DNA from: Ceratopteris richardii
Taxonomy: Eukaryota; Streptophyta; Polypodiopsida; Polypodiales; Pteridaceae
Direction of reading: 5' to 3'
Assembly (NCBI GenBank): GCA_020310875.1
Contig: CM035413.1
Span: 181,852,085 to 181,916,084, forward strand
Length of the DNA stretch: 64,000 nt
Each line of letters starts with the position of its first letter. Position 1 is the first letter of the stretch. The translations under genes and the position numbers were made by a program. The notes below the pieces were generated by a model. The model made no database searches. It was not told the DNA's origin and saw only the letters and a program-made list of their open reading frames with translations. Shown here in pieces: positions 31,818 through 44,440 of the stretch.

Positions 31818-33610
31818 TGCATGTCTATAGTAGACTCACATGTTTAGTACTTTGAAAATGGGGTGACCAAACATATTACCTCGTAGCGTAGTTTCTTCTC
31901 TTCACTCGAGCCTGCCCCTACAGGGAATACTGTTAGATGCACAACAACTCCTCTTATCCTGTTATGGGAGTTGGTAAGATCATTTTGAATACTGTTGATT
32001 GTAGTTCTTTCACCTTGTCAGATGCTTTGTTTGTGCTAGGGATCAAGAAAAATCTGTTATCACTTTCTGCATTAGCCAAGATTGGCTTGGTTGTGAAATT
32101 TGTTGATGACAGATGTATAGTTCATGATCTATCAAATGGTGATGTGATTATTGCTTCTAGCATTTTATGTCATGGGCTATATAAGCTCATAGACTATGAA
32201 AGATCTGTAAATGATTTGGCATGTGTTGTACATGATTCTCATGCTATATCAGATGCAAAGCTTTGGCATGCATGCTTTGATCATCTAAATTTTGCTAGTT
32301 TGTTATGCCAGCAAAAATCTGAATGGTGTCCTCTTTGCCCAAACTTGAGGCACCCGGAAAAAATGTTTGTGAAGGGTGTATTTTGGGCAAAATGTAGCAT
32401 TCCTCCTTTCCAAAAGATGGTTCAGTTCGAGCTACTAAAAAATTATAGCTTGTAAATAGTGATGTCTGTGGTCCTATGCAGACACCTTCTTTTGGAAATT
32501 ATCTTTAGTTCATGACTTTCATCGATGATTTTTCCTGGCATGAATGGGTATATCCATTGAAGGAAAAGTCCAAAGTGTTCATGTGCTTCAAACAGTTTTT
32601 GGTTTTGGCTGAAAATTTGTTAGCATGTTAAATGGGAACCCTCCATTCTCATCGAGGAGGGGAATATATGTCTTCTGATTTTAATGCATTTTTGGCTGAA
32701 CGTGGGATAAAACACTAGTGTACAATGCTTGTAAATAGTGATGTCTGTGGTCCTATGCAGACACCTTCTTTTGGAAATTATCTTTAGTTCATGACTTTCA
32801 TCGATGATTTTCCCTGGCATGAATGGGTATATCCATTGAAGGAAAAGTCCAAAGTATTCATGTGCTTCAAAGAGTTTTTGGTTTTGGCTGAAAATTTGTT
32901 AGCATGTTAAATGGCAACCCTCGATTCTCATCGAGGAGGGGAATATATGTCTTTTGATTTTAATGCATTTTTGGCTGAACGTGGGATAAAACACTAGTGT
33001 ACAGTGCCATATACACCTAAACAGAATGGAGTTGCTAAACAAAAGAATAGGTCACTCATGGAGATGGCGAGGTGTATGGTCAAGAGTCAAGCTTTACCAA
33101 ATAGTTTCTGGCTTGAGGCTGTCATGTGTGCAGCATATGTACTTAACAGGTGTGCCATTAAAGCACATATGAGTCTTGGCATGATCGCAAGCCATTTGTT
33201 GCACATCTCCGTGTTTTTGGTTGTTTTGCATATGCATTAGTGCCTGAACAACATTGCAAAAAATTGGATGATAAAGCAGTAAAATGTATTTTTGTTGGAT
33301 ACAGTTCTAAAAGTAAAGGCTATCGTCTGTATCATCCATAGACTAAACACATTCTGGTTAGTCGTGATGTTGTTTTTGTGGAAGATGCTATTCACCCATT
33401 GCTTTCATGTACTAAGGGGACATCTGTTAGCTCCAAGGACATGTATGATACTTTGCTGCCTCTTTTTATAGGTGGACAGTCTAGTGCTGGTCCTAATGAG
33501 GCAGCTTCTCAGCCTTTGCAGGTTTTATGTGATGATGCAGATCATTCCATTTTTTATGCAAATTTACATGATGCACTTGTTGATGAGAGATCTGATATTG
33601 AGTAGGCAAA
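31818..33610 (+). pseudogene. Copia-1a protease and integrase, with internal duplication
   Basis: The protease is damaged: IVDSHV (near 31830) stands where copia proteases have VDSG. From 31937 there is a readable stretch with the GAG-pre-integrase block KLWHACFDHLNF and a degenerate zinc finger. The integrase core then occurs twice in tandem (32448-32726 and 32727-33005), each with SDVCGPM, FIDDFS and SHRGGEY (the last Asp replaced by His). The C-terminal part YTPKQNGVAKQKNRS follows at 33006. Confidence 0.8.
32448..33005 (+). repeat. 279-bp tandem duplication inside integrase
   Basis: 32448-32726 repeats as 32727-33005 with about 7 differences by eye. The length is 93 codons exactly. Both copies share the same stop codons, so the duplication followed loss of function. 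Confidence 0.93.
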
Positions 33611-33613
33611 ATT

Positions 33614-35277
33614 ATGCCAAAATTCTTAGTGCAGACTTTGCATGATAGCAAATTAGATGCACCTCTGTCATATCGTACTCGTTCAGTCTCTCATAGAGCC
33701 TCATTTGCATCAGATTGTTATGTTATGGCTGCATCTAGTCTTTGTGATGAGAATGAGCCTATTTCGTTTGATGAAGCACAAAATTCAAAAAATTGGATGG
33801 CGGTTATGCAATCTGAATATGATCCTATAATGAAGAATGATACTTGGTCTTTATGTGACTTGCCTCCTGGCAAGAAGGCCATTGGAACTAAGTGGGTATA
33901 CAAGCTGAAGCATAAGCCTGATGCTATAGTTGACAGGTATAAGGATCAACTTGTTGCAAAGGGTTATGCGCAGGAAAGAGGCATTGATTTTGATGAGACC
34001 TTTGCACTTACTTGTCGAATGACTACTGTTCCTAGCATCTATGCACTTGCAACTCATCATGGTTGGAATGTACATCAGTTGGATATCAAAACAGGCATTT
34101 TTGAATGGAAACTTGCATGAATAAGTGTTTGTTTTTTAGCCCCGTAGAGGGCATGAGAACCAGGTGTGCAGGTTAAAGAAGGCATTATATGGCTTAAAGC
34201 AAGCACCACCTGCTTGGTATGAAAAGATACATGCCTATCTGATTGCACATGGTTTTGAGAATAGTCCAACTAAAAGCACCTTATATGTTAAGCGTGCTAA
34301 TGATGTACTTTTGATCATTGTGGTTTATGTTGATGGCATGCTGCTCACTAGTCCTCATGAGAGGCATATTGCTGATTTTAAGGCTGATTTGCATGCCTCA
34401 TTTGAGATGTCTGATTTGGGGCATTTCCATCACTATTTGGGCATTCAATTTATGCATGTTGATGGTGGAATGGCTTTGTGTCAAACAAAATACATTGAAA
34501 CATTATTATAGCATTTTGGCGTTGAAGACTATAAACCTATTGCCACTCCTATGGAGACAGGTTTACCATTGAGTCTTCATGATGCTCGAGATGCATTTGA
34601 TGTTGTTCTGTATCAGCAGGATGTTGGATGCCTGATTTACTTATGCATTACTCAGCCATATATTTAGTTTGTTGTCTCATAGATGAGCAGGTTTATGCAT
34701 TGCCCAGGAGTCAAGCATTGGCAGGCAGTTAAGCGCATTTTTCACTACTTGAGTGGTACTCAGCTACTTGGGTTGTTTTATCCCAAGGGAGATCACTACC
34801 GCCAAATTCGCATGCTGTTTTTTACTCTGATTGGGTTGGTTGCTATGACACTCGTGTGTCCACTAGTGGCTTTTGCTTCATGCTTGGTAGCTCATGTATA
34901 TCTTGGTTGAGCAAGAAGCAACCTACAGTGTCCACTTCCAGTTGTGAGGCTGAGTATAGGGCAGCTTTCACAACGACTGTTGAGTATGTGTGGCTCAGAC
35001 GTTATGGCTGATTTGGGTGTTGGCCAGTCTTCTACCACCACCATCTTCACTGACAGTCAGAGTGAATTGGAAGTTGCGAGGAACGCTATGTTTCATGCTC
35101 GCACTAAGCACATTGAGGTGCATTATCATTATGTCAGGGAGAGGTTCTCTGCTGGGGAGATCAGCTTGGCATATGTGCCCATGTAGGAGAACATTGCAGA
35201 CCTTTTCACGAAGGCTCTGCCTAGGGAGAAGTTTGAATCTTTCTGCAAAGCTTTGGGCTTACTTCCTTTTGTAGATT
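33614..35277 (+). pseudogene. Copia-1a reverse transcriptase and RNase H
   Basis: RT: NWMAVMQSEYDPI, GTKWVYKLKHK, LVAKGYAQERGIDFDETFA, then a frameshift at the DIKT block (34090), KALYGLKQAPPAWYEKI, and YVDG at 34328-34339 instead of YVDD. RNase H is broken across frames: MSRFMHCPGVKHWQAVKRI, then SKKQPTVSTSSCEAEYR, then ARTKHIEVHYHYVRERF and a degenerate FTKALPREKFE. It ends near 35277, followed by the weak polypurine tract CCCAGGAGGGA (35341-35351). Confidence 0.85.
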
Positions 35278-35353
35278 GATTCCACATAGCTTGGCACTTC
35301 CTTATACATGAGTGCTAGCTCCTTGTTCACAGCATCACTCCCAGGAGGGATTT

Positions 35354-35581
35354 GTTGATATATTTAGGTAGTGATGTGTGTGAACACACTAGGACCGCCG
35401 GGGCACTTTTTTCCCTCTTTAGGAGGTTTTTTCCCCTAGCTTGTATGTACTCCTATTGACCTAATGCACTACTTATCTTTGTACACTCTCTAGTAATACA
35501 TTCAGTATTGTGTGTTGTGCTCCAAGCTTCTTCTTCTTCCTTGCGCTGTTCGTGTGCTTCCGCAGACGTCTAACTCCAAAA
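35354..35581 (+). repeat. Copia-1a 3' LTR
   Basis: 228 bp, TGTTGATAT to CTCCAAAA; the final CA has mutated to AA. It matches the 5' LTR throughout. Confidence 0.92.
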
Positions 35582-36518
35582 ATGGTGAATAGCTCAATCA
35601 TGAGCAAGCACTATGTATACAATGGGAGTTTAAATACATGTAGGACACCAATGAACTAAGGAATAAATGGAAAGAATCTGTGTACAAATACATAGAATAG
35701 TGCACAGAAGATGCTAAACAACTTGCTATAGTGTGTGCCAAGCAAATCAAATGTAAGGAAGAGCTCAAGGTAGCCAAAGCACAGATCAATGCTCAAGGTC
35801 AAATTATTGCAAATCTACAGGCTCAGTTAATACTACAAATAACCATGGGGATGCCATAGGTGCCAAGTTCTCAAGTGGCCACTGAGAAGACTGAGTTATG
35901 CCCTCTAAAAAAAAGAATTAGATCAAATTATGAAACCATTCAATGTATCATATGGGATTCTAAACGAAGAAACATATCAATATATCAAAATAACAACCCA
36001 AAATGACCCAGAATAACATCCAAACTTTAAGGCAACTACATTCTCATATACACAAGAAGAGTTTGAAAAATCAAATCCGGTCTGGAGATGAAAGCTTTTG
36101 GAGAAGAATCCTACATTACAGGTGCACTACCAAGAGGCACCATATTTATTATAGGTAAATCCTTCTTTTTTCCGCATACCATGATGAAGGCCATTGATAC
36201 AATTTTGGGAAGAACATAGGCATGTTAAATAATCAATGGCTCAATTTTCCATCATTATCAAGCCCACCACACAACTATTTACCAAAATAAGATTATATGG
36301 TGTGGACTATCAAATATTTGCTATCAAGATATGCCTCACTTCTAGATATCACTATAAAAATGCCAAATAAAGTTCTTAGCATGATTCTCACTATTTTGAA
36401 GGTTTTCAAACATGCAGAATACACATTTTTTAATTTCATCGATATTAATTAGGGGCAAATGCTTTAATTTTTTATCTCTTTGTCATGCCAAGCCAACTCA
36501 CAATAATAATCTATTCTA
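35582..36518 (+). pseudogene. Gypsy-3 ORF-X remnant, coiled coil to C-terminal domain
   Basis: It resumes the ORF-X remnant after Copia-1a. A coiled coil (35690-35850: KQIKCKEELKVAKAQINAQ and following) leads into the C-terminal domain, where DITIKMPNKVLSMILTILKV (near 36345) aligns with DIAAKMCMKIFELMTIVFKT of Gypsy-1. Stops are frequent. It is interrupted at 36518 by Copia-2 and continues at 42680. Confidence 0.6.
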
Positions 36519-37347
36519 TGTTGCGAACATTTGTTTTATGTAGGGTACAAGTTTCAAATTATGTAAATACCTTTGGGAAGTCTTCAAATACTTCAAGAAG
36601 ACTCATATTATTCATAAAATATAGCCAAAATACCACGTGATTTCTAGAACATGGTGAGTCAAATTAGTGAGTCACAAGGGATCTGCAGTGGTGTCCTAGT
36701 GGAAGGTCGATGTGGCTAGTTCTCAAAGTCCATCAATACTTTGCTTATTTGAGCACTTGAGTCATGTACTACCTCCACCCAAGTTTCTAACACAAATTTA
36801 GATGTATTAGGAAGGTTTTATATTAGTTTCCCATGCTATAAAAAGAGGAGAAAAGGCGTGATCTTGTGGGAAGTCCAAGAGAGGCATATGTGTATCTCTA
36901 TGCTGCTGTAGTTTTTTATGTAGAGATTGTAGAGCTTGTATCTCCCTCCTTATATATCCAAATTAGATGTTTGATAGCTCATTTGAAATCTCGTACTGTC
37001 TACTTTCTTTTTATAAATTTCCATAATCATTGGATTTGTGAGCTGAGAGCAGTACTCTCTGCAAGTAGTGTGTGTTCTCTGGTTTCACCTCTACTGAAGG
37101 TCTCCATTAAACCTCAAACTTGCAGAGGTCATATCCCCTTGTGTATTTATCCAAATTGAGTGTTCTTTGGCTCATTCAAAATCTCTTGGTGTCTAGTATA
37201 TGTGGTAGAAAATTCAAATCCACTAGAGAATAGTAAGCTCTACAAGCATGACTGGTTTTTTGTGATGGAGTTTGCGAGAAGGTCAACTTGTTCCTAGGGG
37301 GTTCCACTTACTTCCAGCTATATTTTGGAGGTCAATAAACTCCAACA
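36519..37347 (+). repeat. Copia-2 5' LTR
   Basis: TGTTGCGAACATTTG to CTCCAACA. The TATA-like box GCTATAAAAAGAGG lies near 36834-36847 and is conserved in the 3' LTR near 42146. Confidence 0.93.
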
Positions 37348-37595
37348 TTGGTATCAGAGCAAGGAATTGAAGCTTGGAGAAGGTTATAATGCCTTGATGA
37401 AGAATTTAAAGCTATTGGAGAAGAGGTTCATCATCGACACTACACAAAGGTAGAAGGAGATAGCAAGGAAGCATCTCAAGCAACATTGAAGCAAAGAAAG
37501 GTGCATAGACTTTATTACAAAGGTAAATCTCATACTTCTTCTTATCACATATATCCAAAGGGAGGGTTAAAGGAGGAAGTTTAGTATTTTTCACA

Positions 37596-39325
37596 ATGGG
37601 CGATTAACATGCACAAATAGAGCAGCTTGATAAGAACAACTATCAAGCATGGTGATTTAGAATCACAGCATACTTGCAAGGTAGAGGCTTGTATGGTTTG
37701 ATTGATGGAACGGATATCAAACCTATATTACCAGAGGATCCAAATCAGCAACAATTGAGGGAGTTTAGACTTTGGAATGAAAGAGACAAAAGGGTTATAT
37801 TCATTTTATCACAAAATATTCAAGATTCAATGATAGGACACATACAAGATCTAGACACAAGTAGAGATGTTTGGCTTGCATTGGAAAGGTTGTATGCTAC
37901 AGGTACAAGATCAAGGAAGATTCAACTCAAAAATGAGTTGAATAACATAAAGAAAGATACAAGGACATCGGTCAATGATTACTTGTTGAAGGTTAAAGAG
38001 ATTGCAGATCAACTAGGATCAATTCAAGCTCATGTGGAGGACGACGACTTGGTTGCACATACTCTCAACGGACTCAAGGATGATGAGAGATGGAAACCAT
38101 TCATTACTTCAGTTTATGTTAGAGGAGAATTGCCAGACTTTGATCAGCTTGTTGCTCTTATGGTCATGGAGGAGATGAATCTAAATGGTTCTACTTCAAA
38201 TCAAAAAGGATCTCAAGGACAAGCTCTTTATGTAGGATCATCAAGAGGTGGAAACAGAGGAAGAAGAGGTTCAAATAGAGGTCGAGGAAGAAGGAGCGAT
38301 GATCAAGGGACTTCAAGTGGCTTCTTCAACACAAGAGGAAGAGGAAGATCAAGTGTGAGAGGTATGAGAGGCAACTACAACTACAATCAAAGACAAAGGA
38401 GTGAAGATAACAACAATTGCTATATATGTGGAAGGTATGGACACTATGCCAAAGATTGTTATCAAAATGAAAATAATCAAGGTGGTAATCGAAGAGGAAG
38501 CTATTCAAGAAGAGGTAAACACCAAGGAAATTATGCAGGTGAAGGTAAAAGTGATGATTATGATTCTCTTCTTATGATGAATGTAGAAACTAAGATGAAT
38601 TGTGATAGTGATGTATGGTATGTAGATAGTGGTTGCTCTAATCATATGTCACATGATGCTTCATGGTTTTCTAATATGCATAATCCTTCATGTAAAGGTC
38701 ATGTTGAAACAGGAGATGATACAACACATAAGATTATGCAGGTTGGAGATGTTGTCATGTAGGATAAGAGCAAGACAAATTGCTTGAAGGATGTACTTTA
38801 TGTGCCAACGATCACTAAGAATTTGATGCCAGTTGGTCAAATGGTAGAAAAAGGTTTGCAAATAAGATGTAATCATGCAGGTTGCTTCATTGAGGATCCA
38901 AAGCAAAGGAGGCTAATTGCTAGAGGGCAAAAACAAGGTAGATTATTTACATTCAATGTAAACCCAAATCATACAAACGATTTCTCTTATGGTATGCATT
39001 GAATAGCAGAGCTTGATCTATGGCACAAAAGGATTGGACACATGAATGTACACAGGTTAAAGGAACTATCAAAGAAGAGGATTGTTGAAGGATTACCTGA
39101 TCTTACTAAGCAACATATGGTGCATCTTTGTGAAGCATGTCAAATGGGTAAGCAGAGTAGACAACCTTTCAAGCATTCAAGCTATGTAAGCAGTAGATTG
39201 CTAGACCTTGTACACACGGACGTATGGGGTCCTACTAAAGAGGCATCCTTGGCTGGTAATAAGTACTATGTATCATTCATTGATGATCATAGTAGAATGA
39301 CATTTTGTGTATTTTATTAAACATA
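37596..39325 (+). pseudogene. Copia-2 gag, protease and integrase N-terminus
   Basis: The ATG at 37596 is followed by a stop at 37605-37607 and a TGA near 37653, then the frame is open from 37656. Gag: LQGRGLYGLIDG, HIQDLDTSRDVW, Gly-Arg repeats (38230-38400), and the zinc knuckle CYICGRYGHYAKDC near 38418. The protease motif WYVDSGCSNHMS is near 38617 with the catalytic DSG present. Stops at 38760-38762 and 39000-39002. The integrase begins with LWHKRIGHMN, HTDVWGP and FIDDHSR. A frameshift occurs near 39310-39320. Confidence 0.9.
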
Positions 39326-41166
39326 AGAGTGAAGTCTTTGATTGTTTCAAAAATTTTAAATCATTTGTCGAGAAGCAAACAGGAAGATATGTTAAGAAGC
39401 TAAGATCCGATGGAGGGGGAGAGTATTTCTCTCAAGCTTTTACTGATTTGTTGTATGATGAAGGTATCAAAAGAGAAGTCACATGCAGGTATACTCCACA
39501 ATTAAATGGAGTCGCAGAAAGATGAAACAGAATCATAGCAGAAGCATCTAGAAGCATGCTAAATGATATGTGTTTGCCTAATTCTTTTTGGGCTGAAGCT
39601 GTTAGCACAAGTGTGTACATTATGAATAGAGTACCTACTGCCGGAGTTCATCATTTGACACCATATGAGGTATGGCATGGAAGGAAACCAAGTGTAAGTC
39701 ATTTGAAAGTATTTGGTTGTGTATGTTATGTACATGTACCTAGTGAAGTGAGATCAAAACTTAATGTGAAATCAGAAAAGTGTATATTTATTGGATATTC
39801 AGATACTCAAAGAGGATATAGATGTTATAATCCTCATACCAATAAGGTGGTTGTTTCAAGAGATGTAAATTTTGATGAATCACTTTCATGGTATGTAGAT
39901 AAGAAAAGTTTGCAGGTCATAAATGGAGATGAAGAAGATACAGGTGAAGGAGATGAGTGCTCACCTCAGCCCACAAGAAGTTTAAGTGATGAGAAAAGTG
40001 GTTTGGATGAAGAAAGAGAGCTACCTTTCAATGGAAGATTAAGGCAAGAGTCACCTCCAAGTGTTAAAAGTAAAGGTAAACTCAAACTTGTTGAAGTTAA
40101 TGATGAAGGAGAGGAAATTAGTGATATATGTGAGTATGGAGAATCATCAAAGGTTCCTAATAAGAAAGGAAGAGCATCTACATTGGAGGTAAGAAGAACT
40201 TCAAGAGTGAGTAAGCAACTTCAAAGGTATACTTATGAATCTTTTATGAATGCTCATTATGCTTTTATGACAAAAGTTGAGCACGAAAATGAACCCACAT
40301 GTTATGATGAGGCAAAAGGAGATGAAAATTGGGAGAAAGCAATGAGAGAAGAAATGGACGCACTACAGGATAACAAGACTTGGAATTTAGTTCCAAAGAC
40401 ACCAAAACAAAAGTTAATTGGTTGCAAGTGGGTTTTTAAGATTAAAAGAAATGGTGATGGTAGTGTGTCAAGATATAAGGCTAGACTTGTAGCAAAAGGA
40501 TATAATCAAACTCAAGGATTGGACTATGAGGAAACATTTAGTCCAGTAGCAAACATGGCAACGGTGAGAACTTTGTTGGCTTTAGCTGCAAGTAAAAGGT
40601 GGAATATATATCAACTCGATATAAAGAATGCCTTTCTTAATGGTGAGTTAAATGAAGAAGTGTATATGTCACAATCATATGGTTATGTGGATGCAAAATG
40701 TCCTAATCATGTATGCAGGTTAAAGAAGGCATTGTATGGTCTTAAGCAAGCACCAAGGGCATGGAATGCAAGGTTGGTAAAGTATCTTATGCTGCAAGGA
40801 TACACAGCGAGTCATGCTGATCCTTCACTTTATGTAAAACATGTAGATGACATGTGTGTCTATGTATGCATTTATGTGGATGACTTGTTGATTACAGGGA
40901 ATGATGCAAAAGCAATTGAAGAGATAAAAGGTAATTTGGGAAAGGAATTTAAAATTTCAGATCTTGGTTTGCTTATATACTTTCTTGGGATTGAAATTGT
41001 GTATGGTGATGAAGGTATGTGGTTGATATAGAATATATGTGATATGTTGAAAAGGTTTGGTATGCAGGAATGTAAATTTGTTTCTACTCCAATGGAATGT
41101 AATGTAAAGTTGAGTGCAAAGGAAGGTGATGAGTTGCATGATATGAATGCATATAGATCCATGGTA
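39307..41166 (+). pseudogene. Copia-2 integrase core and reverse transcriptase
   Basis: The new frame carries LRSDGGGEYFS (second catalytic Asp) and QLNGVAER followed by TGA 39523-39525, at the third catalytic site. It continues through CYVHVPSEVRSKL, a Ser/Glu-rich linker, and the complete RT: GCKWVFKIKRNGDG, QLDIKNAFLNGEL, ALYGLKQAPRAW, YVDDLLITG. A TAG at 41029-41031 and a frameshift near 41166 end it. The RT catalytic residues are intact. Confidence 0.9.
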
Positions 41167-41171
41167 GGACT

Positions 41172-41819
41172 TTGATTTATGCAACAAAAACTAGACCTGA
41201 TATATGCTATGCAGTGGGAGTATTGTCACAGTTTATGCATGAACCTAGAGTACCTCATATGCATGCAGCAAAAAGAGTGCTTAGGTATTTGAAAGGTACC
41301 ATGAACGAAGGATTATTTTATAGTCATGATGTTGATCTAACTCTTAAAGTCTTTAGTGATGCAGATTGGGTTGGAAGCAAAGATGACAGAAGATCCACAA
41401 GTGGATATGTGGTAATAGCAGGAAACAAGACATTAACATGGAGTTCAAAGAAACAGCCTACAGTTGCTTTATCTTCTACAGAGGCTGAGTATAGAGGTTT
41501 AGCATTGGCTACTACTGAGGTTATGTGGTTTAAAAAGTTGTTTCATGACTTGAATGTGCAGGTTGATGTACCAGTGATCTATGGGGATAACTTGAGCAGC
41601 ATTCATATGACCTCAAATCCTATTTTTCATGCTAGAACAAATCATATAGAGGTTCACTATTATTATGTTCGAGAGAAGGCCATAAACAATGAAGTACAAG
41701 TTTCTTTTGTGGGAACAAAGGATCAAGTTGCAAATATCTTCACCAAATCCTTGGATGGACCAAAGCTTCAAAGATTCAACTATATTCTTGGCATGAAGGA
41801 AATACCCTTTGAAACTTGA
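41172..41819 (+). pseudogene. Copia-2 RNase H
   Basis: An open frame of 215 codons: [46 protein letters not shown] and HARTNHIEVHYYYVRE, ending at TGA 41817-41819 next to the polypurine tract. Catalytic residues look complete. It is separated from RT only by a frameshift. Confidence 0.9.
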
Positions 41820-41828
41820 GGGGGAGAA

Positions 41829-42679
41829 TGTTGCAAACATTTGTTTTATGTAGGGTACAAGTTTCAAATTATTTAAATACCTTTGGGAAGTCTTAAAATA
41901 ATTCAAGAAGGCTCATATTATTCATAAAATATAGCCAAAATACCACGTGATTTCTAAAACATGGTGAGTCAAATTAGTGAGTCACAAGGGAGCTGCAGTC
42001 GTGTCCTAGTGGAAGGTCGATGTGGCTAGTTCTCAAAGTCCATCAATACTTTGCTTATTTGAGCACTTGAGTCATGTACTACCTCCACCCAAGTGTCTAC
42101 CACAAATTTAGATGTATTAGGAAGGTTTTAGATTAGTTTCCCATGCTATAAAAAGAGGAGAAAAGTCGTGATCTTGTGGGAAGTCCAAGAGAGGCATATG
42201 TGTATCTCTATGCTGCTGTAGTTTTTTATGCAGAGATTGCAGAGATTGCAGAGCTTGTATCTCCCTCATTATATATCCAAATTACATGTTTGATAGCTCA
42301 TTGGAAAGCTCTTACTGTCTACTTTCATCTTGTAAATGTTCATAATCATTGAATTTGTGAGTTGAGAGCAGTACTCTCTGCAAGTAGTGTGTGTTCTCTG
42401 GTTTCACCTGTGCTGAAGGTCTCCATTAAACCTCAAACTTGCAGAGGTTATATCTCCTTGTGTATTTATCCAAATGGAATGTTCTTTGGCTCATTGGAAA
42501 GTGCTTGTTGTCTATTATATGTGATTAAAAGAGGTTTTAGAAAACTCTAATCCATTAGAGAATAGTAAGCTCTACAAGCATGATTGGTTTTCTGTGATGG
42601 AGTTTACGAGAAGGTTACCTTGTTCCTAGGGGGTTCCACTTACTTCTAGCTATATTTTGGAGGTCAATAAACTCCAACA
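41829..42679 (+). repeat. Copia-2 3' LTR
   Basis: 851 bp, TGTTGCAAACATTTG to CTCCAACA. It is 22 bp longer than the 5' LTR, partly from a short AGAGATTGC duplication near 42235-42255. Confidence 0.93.
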
Positions 42680-43342
42680 TTCTAGAATAATTTTTTTTTC
42701 AAGTCCATACATGTAGAAGTTCGAAGAAGCATTTTTCACAAAATTGTTTGAAGTTGATTAAGAAATCTTTTTGAAGATGTCTACCAATTTAAATGCTAGA
42801 TTAGTAGCTTACAAATTAAGCTTTTTTGCCGATGAACACCAAACACCAAATGATGGAATAAAATCAGCTCATTGGAAGGATCTCATGATTTGTGAAGCTA
42901 ATCTAGTAAATCAAACTAAAAGAACTATATTCCAGACCTACTCACAATGTCCACAAAAGCCTATCGAGATGAGAGAGTTCAAGAGAAGGGACATGTGCAA
43001 GGGGAACCTAGTAGGAGAAGAAGAAGAAGGAAATCCAAAATCAAAGTAATTCAATAACAGAACTCACCTCTACCCAAATCCCCATAGGGGCACACATCAA
43101 GTTGCAATGCAAAGCAAGGCCTCGAAGAGTGTGAAAAAAGAAGTTAAACAAGGTCCTTTAAACAACAATAGGAAGAACACTAGCGAAAGCTGACTCAATA
43201 TATGTCACTCTTATCACTAGGTGCATGCGGTGAAAAGAAATGTACAAGTGAAAAAATAAATCAATTGGTTGGAGTAAAGGATAGCATGCCTCTTGATGCA
43301 AAGTGGCATGTTAAGGGATGATACAGACTAAGAGGGGGAGAG
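42680..43342 (+). pseudogene. Gypsy-3 ORF-X C-terminus and polypurine tract
   Basis: It continues the sequence cut at 36518. An open stretch (42771-43049) with DEHQTPNDGIKSAHWKDLM may align with the end of the Gypsy-1 C-terminal domain (HPDIPGPIDWDRMMTDLA), although this match is weak. It ends in a polypurine run AAGAGGGGGAG (43330-43340), as in Gypsy-1, before LTR-like sequence. Confidence 0.5.
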
Positions 43343-43950
43343 TTTTACAGAGGAAGATAGAGTGTTGTAGAGGATGATAGAGCAACAAAAAAGAGACAAA
43401 GAGAAGTAGGCCCCAAAAATTTCAAACTTGGATATACTTTTTGTCTTCAGAGTTCCACAATATTACTTTGGAGAGCCATTTAAATGCTCTCGAGGAGTCC
43501 TCTAGATGCATGGTTCCTATAGCATTAGTTCTATAGATTAGTAGAAATTTAGTGATTTTCAATAAAAGTGTTGGTCCCTTTTGTGAAAGGACCATTTTTT
43601 AGGACACATATATATAAGTCACTTGATGAATCTTTGTAAATACTCTTGCCATTGTGACTAATCAAGTTGAAAATTTTCAAATTTTTTTCTTCCCTCTTGT
43701 GTATCTTCTTCTCCAAGATCTTGCATGTGTGTGTGATGCTTGAAATGTGTGTCTAGAGGTGATGTCTACCTTCCCCCTTTTGTTTTCACCATTGTAGTGT
43801 GTATGTGAAGCTTGGTGAGATGTGGAGCAAGAGTTGGTGATTCCCACCACTCAGTATAATGTTGATAACTTCAATTATGTTTGTCTAATTGGGTTGAAAG
43901 CACTACTTTGGATGCATCTCATCGAGAGTTTCAAAATCAATTTGTTATTG
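43343..43950 (+). repeat. Probable Gypsy-3 3' LTR (right end uncertain)
   Basis: It follows the polypurine tract and has promoter-like order: a TATATATAAG run near 43608, then a pyrimidine-rich and TG-rich segment (43685-43735), resembling the layout of the other gypsy LTRs. It has no partner copy in the window, so the end is a guess. Confidence 0.4.
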
Positions 43951-44440
43951 ACCATTTTCAGGTATAGGAATAGAGAGAAAAGGCCCAATTTGTGCTTATT
44001 GATGTTGCAAGTATCACGACATGCATTTTCATTGAGGAAGGTGTTGTAATAGGTAGATAAACCTAATTTACATGCATAGGTTGCACATTCACATCATTTG
44101 CCAATACGTATGCACATGTCTTCATACACTTGATATGTCTACTTCCACGGATTGATAAAATAAAAAGTGTATTAATCCCCCACTATATGCACTTGTTGGT
44201 AATCGAGGTATAGTCTCAATTATCACAAGTCCCTAAGAAACTTTGACTTAGGTACACAAGGTGATATCCTACTCTCACACAATGCATATATTGATAAAGT
44301 CATATTTATGGTTAGAAGGAAGAGATTCTAGAATTCATAAAAGCATATTATTATGCATTTCTTAGAAGGAATTTGAATTCTTACATTCAACCATACAATA
44401 GGGGTGGTGAACCTACTCAAACCCTAAGAGATGCACTTGA
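43951..44440. other. Unassigned AT-rich sequence
   Basis: No supported frame, RNA gene or repeat recognised. It lies between the LTR-like block and a copia remnant, and part may belong to the copia integrase region beyond recognition. Confidence 0.4.

Larger units (their letters stand above)
30190..35581 (+). mobile_element. Copia-1a, complete structure, decayed coding
   Basis: Two 228-bp LTRs (30190-30417 and 35354-35581) start TGTTGATAT. Flanks ATGTT (30185-30189) and ATGGT (35582-35586) are an imperfect 5-bp target duplication. The initiator-Met primer site is at 30420-30431. Gag, protease, integrase, RT and RNase H are in copia order. Many stops and frameshifts, plus a 279-bp duplication in integrase, make it inactive. 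The LTRs differ at roughly 20 positions by eye, so it is old. Confidence 0.92.
36519..42679 (+). mobile_element. Copia-2, complete structure with perfect target duplication
   Basis: LTRs lie at 36519-37347 (829 bp) and 41829-42679 (851 bp), flanked by a perfect TTCTA duplication (36514-36518 and 42680-42684). The initiator-Met primer site is at 37349-37360. A nearly continuous gag-pol carries only a few stops and frameshifts. The polypurine tract is 41814-41828. It inserted into the Gypsy-3 ORF-X remnant. Confidence 0.95.
26442..43950 (+). mobile_element. Gypsy-3, old element split by two copias (right end approximate)
   Basis: Pieces at 26442-30189, 35582-36518 and about 42680-43950 are colinear with the Gypsy-1 3' half: second protease, W-V-P-K tail, ORF-X N-terminal domain, linker, coiled coil, C-terminal domain, polypurine tract and LTR-like sequence. 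Copia-1a and Copia-2 sit in the gaps, each with its own target duplication. Everything left of the second protease is missing. All frames are riddled with stops, so it is the oldest gypsy here. Confidence 0.75.
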
